Source: Candidatus Aminicenantota bacterium
GTDB lineage: Bacteria > Acidobacteriota > Aminicenantia > Aminicenantales > Aminicenantaceae
Direction of reading: 5' to 3'
NCBI GenBank assembly: GCA_016783445.1
Contig: JADHWO010000005.1
Location: 1-64,000 of the forward strand
DNA length: 64,000 nucleotides
The translations under genes and the position numbers were made by a program. Shown here one piece after another: positions 58,205 to 64,000 of the stretch. Under the pieces are notes generated by a model that made no database searches, was not told the DNA's origin, and saw only the letters and a list, made by a program, of their open reading frames with translations. How positions within the stretch are numbered: the stretch's first letter is position 1; the number at the start of each line of letters is the position of its first letter.

Positions 58205-61200
58205 ATGCCAAAGCATAAATTAGGTTTTATTCTGCTGTTTGTTGTCGCATTTCTGATAGCAACAGGGATTCCGATAATATCACATAACTCAGGTCAAAAC
58301 GGAGACTTGTTTCAAACCTTAATCGCAGGCCGAAACGTGAACATGGTCAGTGACGATCCTTATCTCCAAAGGCAGAACGAGCCATCTCTCGCCGTATCCA
58401 CACTCAACTCCCGGCATCTCCTGGCTGGAGCGAACGACTACCTTCTAATTGATAAGGCTGGAAATACGACAGAAGAGGTGACAATCGATGCATGGCTGGG
58501 CGTTTACAAATCTTATGACGGAGGCCAGTCCTGGGAAAGCGACCTTGTCCCTGGATATAGCATAGAACATGACTCACCCCTTGCAGGCCTGGAAGCAGCC
58601 GCAGACCCCACGATCCGGGCCGGAATTAACGGGTGGTTCTACTACAGCGGCATCGCTTTTGAAAGAGCACGTAATGGGAAGAGCGTTGTTTTTGTCGCCA
58701 GGTATAGAGATAACGGCAGCAGTATAGATTATGTTGATACAACGGTCATTGATGAAGGGACCAGCGGGCAGTTCCAGGACAAGCCATGGATCGGCACAGA
58801 CAAAGATAATCGTGTATATATTATCTACAGCATGTTTCTTGGCGAGATCGACCAAAACATCCACACCAAAATCCTGATCGCACGGTCGGAAAACGGCGGT
58901 GATACATGGGGGAGCCCCTCCAAACTCAGTGAAAGCCACCAAAAAAACCAGGGTACAACTTTTGCCGTCGACCCAAACAACGGTACAATCTATGTGGCCT
59001 GGAGGCGGTTTCCTGCACCAAACGTTACCCACGCCATTCTTATCGCCAAATCTGATGATCATGGAAGAACATTCACCAAAGCTCAAGAAGTAGCAACTAT
59101 CGACTATGAATTCGACCAGCCAACCATGGGCTCCCAGTTCGGTGCATCACAGTTTCGCACAAATGCCTATCCGACTATAACAATAGATGAAGACTCACGT
59201 ATCTATCTGGCATGGACTCAGCGCATCTCGGAACTTGGTGATGCGAGGATTGTTATCACTTCCCTCGCCGGAAGCGATTGGGGAAGCAGTTGGTCATCAG
59301 CTGAGACCGTCGAACCTCTTTCTATTGATGATCCACGGCAGGATGGGGAGCTGAACATGCCCTGCCACCAGCTCATGCCTACCATAACCTATGGGGCGGG
59401 TAAGCTAATGCTCGCCTGGTACGACACACGGTTCTCCGCACGCCGTTATGATGAATTCGGTGCGCTACGCCCGAATGCGCCAAGTTCCTCCCCATGGATC
59501 AGAGACGGTGAAACGCCTTATCGGGAAACCGTAGATGTCCGCCTGGCACAAGCAGATCCCGGTCCCTCACCCAACTTCGGCGAATCCATTCAGGTTTCCC
59601 GCTATCTCTGGGTTCTTGAAGATGATCCTGATAACTCTGAAGGAGAGCCGATGTATAGATTGCGGCAGGGACAATTCAACCCACCGAACTACAAGATGTT
59701 CAGCGGCGGGACAGTTCCCTTCCATGGTGATTATATTGATATCGCCCACTCTCCTGACGACCCGTTTACCTTTTATGTAACCTGGACCGACAACCGCGAT
59801 GTCAAGCCCCCCGGTGATGATGGATTTTGGGGAGACTATACACCCCCTGAGAAGTTTATTCCCGGGAACGATTGTATATCCAATCCCAATACCCATCTTG
59901 TCGGCATGCGGAACCAGAACATCTACTGCTCCCGCATCACAAGGGGCATCGAGATAGGAACTCTGAACAACAACCAGGCTCCGGGGAACAACTCGTTCGT
60001 CATCTTCGTCAATAACCTATTGAATCCGCCCGATCCGGCTGACCCTTATGCCAGCTTGACGTTCGAACTGTCCATCCTTTATTCAGCAACAGCTTCTTTC
60101 TCCCCTGAAGAGACCTTGACCGATATTTTTGTGTCAGTTCCATATTATTCCTCCATCGTACGCCAGGTCTTCGTAAGTGGGTCTGCAGGAGACTCCGTTA
60201 TAGTCAGAGTGTGGAATGAAGAAACAGGATTTGATGATGAGATTTATTTAAACCTCATAGCTGGGGGCATTCCCAGCGGTTCAGCAAGCCTCGTTCTTGA
60301 CGGAACAACCAAGATCGATTGGAGCGATCCCGAACTCATCGCTACGCTCAATCCCAATATCACCAATCCAAATATCGATAATCCGAACATCACCAATCCC
60401 AACATCACGAACCCCAATATCACTAATCCGAACATCACGAACCCCAATATTACCAATCCCAATATCACTAACCCGAACATCACCAATCCCAATATCACCA
60501 ATCCCAATATCGATAACCCGAACATCACTAACCCCAATATCACTAACCCCAATATCGATAACCCGAACATCACGAATCCCAATATCACCAATCCCAATAT
60601 CACGAATCCCAATATCACCAACATTCCGCCCTCGGGGACGAAAATCGCTGACAAGGTGTGGAGCGTGCACAATGAAGGAGATGCTTTTTCGGCCTACACC
60701 TTCAAAGGTATTGCGGGAGACACGCTTCCAGATGATGAATTTATCTTCACTCAGCTTCTGATTTACAAGGTTCACTATACACACTCGACGAACGGCTGTT
60801 ATCTGATGACAGAGGCCCATCACGAGCTTCTTGTTAATATTGTAAGTCCATTTATAACCACAGACACAACTAACCTAAATATAAATAAGTTTCTCGGCGA
60901 TCCGGAGGCATGGAATTCGGATATTAACAACACCACATTTTCCCTTGCGCCGGGTGAATACGCTGTCCTTATCCTGCGGGTTATCGACACCAAACCGAAC
61001 AGAGAGAATCAGAGTGTCACCACCTCAGGAACCAGGGAACTCAGTTCCCTCGATCCCGCACAAATCACTTATGACGAGGCGGGCAGTGTGGTCGTCTCAC
61101 ACACGTCTACAGAGTCTACCCCTGTTGGTTCGGCATCGCTCTTTATTTTGCCTGACCCCCTGCCTTCGGGCGTAAGAGCAGGCGAGGTATTTCCTCCTAC

Positions 61201-63289
61201 CTCTCTGAGAGCGATCGGCGGGACCCTGGCAGAAGGGGCTGACTACTCCTGGACTCTAATAAGCGGTGCAATACCTGAGGATATGACTCTTATTGGAAAC
61301 TTCCTCTCCGGAACACCGAGAAGAATCGGTCCTTTCTCTTTCACTATAGAAGTCAGAGATGATGATCCGGAGCACAGCGATACACATACCTTCTCAGGTG
61401 TGATTCTCCCTCCATATCCCCTTATATTGAACATAACGACACAGGAAGGGTATGATTTGGGAACGGAGACAGGATATTATGAAAATAAAGTATCCTTTAC
61501 ACCAAGTGACGGTGTGGCTCCTTATACTTGGTCTTTCACTGGTGCTCCTTTCCTAAGCCTGATTCCTAGATTCGGTGGAAATCCAGGCGAGATGCAGCTC
61601 GTCGGTACACTCGAGGCGGGAGAATGGGACATCACCGTTAAGGTCACCGATGACAGGCTTCCCTTGGATGTGGATGCGTTCGCAACACAATCCTTTAAAC
61701 TGTGTGTCGAGCCCCTGCCATTAGAAATCAACCTGCCGAATGCAACTGATCTGGAGTGGTCATTGGGCACTTCCCACAGCGTCCAGATCTCGGTCAGCAA
61801 CGCAAAGTTGCAGCCTATATGGACTGTAAACGGCCTTCCTGACGGATTCAGTATGGATATAACCGGCTCTCCGATTGAATTAACGGGATTGCCGGTCTTC
61901 GATCCAGCTAAGGACTACCCCGCAACTTACACGGTGACGGTAGAGGTCACTGATCCGTTTACATGGTGCGGCTTAGGGCCGAGAACAGAATCCGCAACCT
62001 TTAACATTATTATTAAACCGAAATCTCCTGAGTGGGTGTTTGAAGAAACCACAGGCGGAGTGGCCACAGCTGTCACAGCTGATCCGGGTGGAAACGCCTA
62101 TGTTACCGGCTATACGGGCACTGAGGGAAACAGGGATTATTTCACTGTTATGTATAACACGGAAGGTGCCAGACAGTGGAGTGTGCTATATAATGGTTCA
62201 GCCAACGGAGACGATGTCCCCACAGCTATCTCTGCGGATGCAACAGGCGTTTACGTGACCGGTTTTAGCGAAGGGACCACATCCGGCAAGGATATCTTTA
62301 CCGTGAAATACAACCCGAACGGAAGCCAGGCATGGGAGGCCCGGTATGACGGTCCGTCTCACATGGGAGACGAACCTAACGCCATTACGCTCGACGGGGC
62401 TAATGTCTATGTAGCAGGATTCGTACACAGAGGAAATAAGACGGCGCACAAAGACTACACTATCATCAAATATGGCAAGGACACCGGAAGTGAGGTCTGG
62501 GACGCCAGATATGACTCCCGCAGGAACGGAATGGACGAGGCAACGGCTATTGCTGTTGACACCCAGGGGAATGTCTATGTCACAGGAAAGAGCCAGGAAA
62601 GCTCCAACACTGGAGAGCCGAAGAGTTTTGACTATCTGACGCTCAAGTACAACCGCTCAGGCCGCCTACAATGGGAAGTCCGTGACAACGGAAGCTTCTT
62701 TGGTGATGATGAGCCAACGGCCATCGCTGTCGACGAGTCCGGGTATATCTATGTAACAGGGCAGGAGAATATTGGAGCAAACGACACCAACTTCTACACG
62801 GTCAAGTATAATTCCGAGGGGCAACCTGTCTGGAGTGCTGGTCAAAGCTATGGAGGGCCTGGAGAAGATAGAGCCCTTGATGTAGCTTTTGATGATGAGG
62901 GCAATGTATATGTGACCGGAAAGTTCATGGGAACAGAAGGCTATGATTACGCAACAATTAAGTACCTCTCAGCTGGTGGAACCCCATCATGGACTGAAGT
63001 TTATGCCAGCGGAAATGAAGACGATATGCCCGTTGGTCTGGCGCTCAGCTTGGAAAGCGGTACAGGATTCGTCTTTGTGGCCGGATTCAAGACCACTCAG
63101 AGTAACGGAAAGGATTTCTTCAGCATCAAGTACAATGCATCAGATGGGAGTATAGCCTGGATAGCCCAGTATAACAGCGGATCAAGCACAGATGATGAAG
63201 CCACGGCCATGTTTATGAACGAAACGGGTCTTTATGTGACCGGGTTCAGCCCGAACGGCTTTCTCACAGTGAAGTACACAAAGCAGTAA
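58205..63289 (+). CDS. Large secreted multidomain protein: signal segment, Asp-box (sialidase-like) region, NPNI[T/D] repeats, putative Ig-like domains, SBBP-like beta-propeller repeats
   Basis: Hydrophobic N-terminus; SYDGGQSWES, SENGGDTWGS, SDDHGRTFTK; 18 pentapeptides; repeated GN(V/A)YVTG...D(Y/F)xTxKYN...G blocks in the last ~420 aa; SD AGGAGG. Confidence 0.88.
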   Translation: MPKHKLGFILLFVVAFLIATGIPIISHNSGQNGDLFQTLIAGRNVNMVSDDPYLQRQNEPSLAVSTLNSRHLLAGANDYLLIDKAGNTTEEVTIDAWLGVYKSYDGGQSWESDLVPGYSIEHDSPLAGLEAAADPTIRAGINGWFYYSGIAFERARNGKSVVFVARYRDNGSSIDYVDTTVIDEGTSGQFQDKPWIGTDKDNRVYIIYSMFLGEIDQNIHTKILIARSENGGDTWGSPSKLSESHQKNQGTTFAVDPNNGTIYVAWRRFPAPNVTHAILIAKSDDHGRTFTKAQEVATIDYEFDQPTMGSQFGASQFRTNAYPTITIDEDSRIYLAWTQRISELGDARIVITSLAGSDWGSSWSSAETVEPLSIDDPRQDGELNMPCHQLMPTITYGAGKLMLAWYDTRFSARRYDEFGALRPNAPSSSPWIRDGETPYRETVDVRLAQADPGPSPNFGESIQVSRYLWVLEDDPDNSEGEPMYRLRQGQFNPPNYKMFSGGTVPFHGDYIDIAHSPDDPFTFYVTWTDNRDVKPPGDDGFWGDYTPPEKFIPGNDCISNPNTHLVGMRNQNIYCSRITRGIEIGTLNNNQAPGNNSFVIFVNNLLNPPDPADPYASLTFELSILYSATASFSPEETLTDIFVSVPYYSSIVRQVFVSGSAGDSVIVRVWNEETGFDDEIYLNLIAGGIPSGSASLVLDGTTKIDWSDPELIATLNPNITNPNIDNPNITNPNITNPNITNPNITNPNITNPNITNPNITNPNITNPNIDNPNITNPNITNPNIDNPNITNPNITNPNITNPNITNIPPSGTKIADKVWSVHNEGDAFSAYTFKGIAGDTLPDDEFIFTQLLIYKVHYTHSTNGCYLMTEAHHELLVNIVSPFITTDTTNLNINKFLGDPEAWNSDINNTTFSLAPGEYAVLILRVIDTKPNRENQSVTTSGTRELSSLDPAQITYDEAGSVVVSHTSTESTPVGSASLFILPDPLPSGVRAGEVFPPTSLRAIGGTLAEGADYSWTLISGAIPEDMTLIGNFLSGTPRRIGPFSFTIEVRDDDPEHSDTHTFSGVILPPYPLILNITTQEGYDLGTETGYYENKVSFTPSDGVAPYTWSFTGAPFLSLIPRFGGNPGEMQLVGTLEAGEWDITVKVTDDRLPLDVDAFATQSFKLCVEPLPLEINLPNATDLEWSLGTSHSVQISVSNAKLQPIWTVNGLPDGFSMDITGSPIELTGLPVFDPAKDYPATYTVTVEVTDPFTWCGLGPRTESATFNIIIKPKSPEWVFEETTGGVATAVTADPGGNAYVTGYTGTEGNRDYFTVMYNTEGARQWSVLYNGSANGDDVPTAISADATGVYVTGFSEGTTSGKDIFTVKYNPNGSQAWEARYDGPSHMGDEPNAITLDGANVYVAGFVHRGNKTAHKDYTIIKYGKDTGSEVWDARYDSRRNGMDEATAIAVDTQGNVYVTGKSQESSNTGEPKSFDYLTLKYNRSGRLQWEVRDNGSFFGDDEPTAIAVDESGYIYVTGQENIGANDTNFYTVKYNSEGQPVWSAGQSYGGPGEDRALDVAFDDEGNVYVTGKFMGTEGYDYATIKYLSAGGTPSWTEVYASGNEDDMPVGLALSLESGTGFVFVAGFKTTQSNGKDFFSIKYNASDGSIAWIAQYNSGSSTDDEATAMFMNETGLYVTGFSPNGFLTVKYTKQ
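60350..60619 (+). repeat. In-frame 15-bp tandem repeat x18 encoding NPNI[T/D]
   Basis: 270 bp = 18 exact 15-bp units; 15 end in T and 3 in D (units 2, 11, 14). Confidence 0.96.
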
Positions 63290-63325
63290 TACGTACGGAA
63301 TACTTTTAATATTTAGTAAAAAAAT

Positions 63326-63997
63326 TCAGAAAGAAATTAATCGTTTGCGGGCATCCTGAACCATCGGATCCCCCTCATCCTTTTCTTTGATTTCTAGGAA
63401 TTTCTTGTAAGATTTGGAAGCAGCGTTGCTGCCCAAACCCTCCTGAGCCCGCCCGAGGCAGTAGTAGACCGGGGGCAGATAGAAATAGGATGGCATATCA
63501 TGAAAAAACAGCGCAGCAGCTTCCCCACGCCGTTTCAGGCATATATCAAATTCTGAATGAGCCTCAGCAAAAGCTTCTACCCTGAGGTATGCCCGTCCTT
63601 GGGCAAAATGTCCAAACCATGTATCCAATAAACTCTTTGCTTCATTAAATAGCCTGATAGCTCCACTCGTTTCACCTTTTTCTAAAAGTATCTCTCCCTG
63701 AATTATCTTTCCATATGCCTGAGGCTCTGGGTAAAGGCTCTCATTAAGTTCTGCCGCGAGCACATCTGCTTTATCCAGCAATCCAGCACGGATATAGATC
63801 TGTGCGGCTGGGAAAAGAACATCTACTTCTCTACTTATAGCAATTGCCTTGTCGGCAGCATCAATCGCACGGGATTTCTGTCCAAGAAGAAGAAATGGAT
63901 GAGCAAGCATGGTCCATTTAATAGCAGCGAGGTCTTTCCGGCCGTTTTCGAGATCAGCTTTAATTCCACTCTCGAGGATCTTTGTAGCATCATTCAA
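63326..63997 (-). CDS. TPR-repeat protein, C-terminal fragment (5' end may lie beyond the window)
   Basis: Helical repeats such as KSRAIDAADKAIAISREVDVLFPAAQIYIRAGLLDKADVLAAEL and ALFFHDMPSYFYLPPVYYCLGRAQEGLG. Confidence 0.7.
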   Translation of the reverse strand: MNDATKILESGIKADLENGRKDLAAIKWTMLAHPFLLLGQKSRAIDAADKAIAISREVDVLFPAAQIYIRAGLLDKADVLAAELNESLYPEPQAYGKIIQGEILLEKGETSGAIRLFNEAKSLLDTWFGHFAQGRAYLRVEAFAEAHSEFDICLKRRGEAAALFFHDMPSYFYLPPVYYCLGRAQEGLGSNAASKSYKKFLEIKEKDEGDPMVQDARKRLISF

Positions 63998-64000
63998 ACG

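Noticed and set aside
60350-60619. CRISPR-like array
   Set aside because: Period is 15 bp with no spacers; it is an in-frame coding repeat.
60244-60823. Minus-strand ORFs 60244-60672 and 60281-60823 and plus ORF 60297-60761
   Set aside because: Artefacts of the 15-bp in-frame tandem repeat, which keeps several frames open; low-complexity translations (ILGLVILG, RTSPIPIS).

Overview
64-kb window of a bacterial chromosome, densely coded on both strands, with AT-rich intergenic regions. Gene content resembles an anaerobe, but the lineage cannot be proven from sequence alone. I see no rRNA, tRNA or CRISPR. Housekeeping blocks: NfeD/SPFH/SPOR, lnt-prfB, mazG, ribF, pyrR-pyrB-pyrC-rnc, gcvT/gcvH/gcvPA/gcvPB-glyQ-glyS, argS, and a Gld-like ABC exporter with a DUF4340-like protein. 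A 1694-aa secreted protein (Asp-box repeats, NPNI[T/D] x18, SBBP-like repeats) lies near the right end. Main items for a second look: (1) A ~12-kb collinear gene set, 19.29-31.24 kb, encodes HdrC-HdrB, a four-subunit 2-oxoacid:ferredoxin oxidoreductase, HdrA, an MvhD/FlxD-like protein, three Flx-like redox subunits, and a soluble fumarate-reductase-like pair. I propose it is an Hdr-based electron-bifurcating module using fumarate as the high-potential acceptor. (2) A 10,876-bp defence-type island (GHKL ATPase, YgjP-like protease, type I R-M with an embedded HTH/nucleotidyltransferase pair, RadC) lies between 131-bp perfect direct repeats that duplicate the argS promoter and first codons; no integrase or transposase is visible. 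(3) A three-copy, MITE-like repeat family has nested terminal inverted repeats and a covarying internal hairpin. One copy is inserted, with an 8-bp target duplication, into a member of a second family of 24-bp palindromic repeats. (4) prfB carries a programmed +1 frameshift missed by the ORF track. All calls come from reading sequence and translations; no searches were run.
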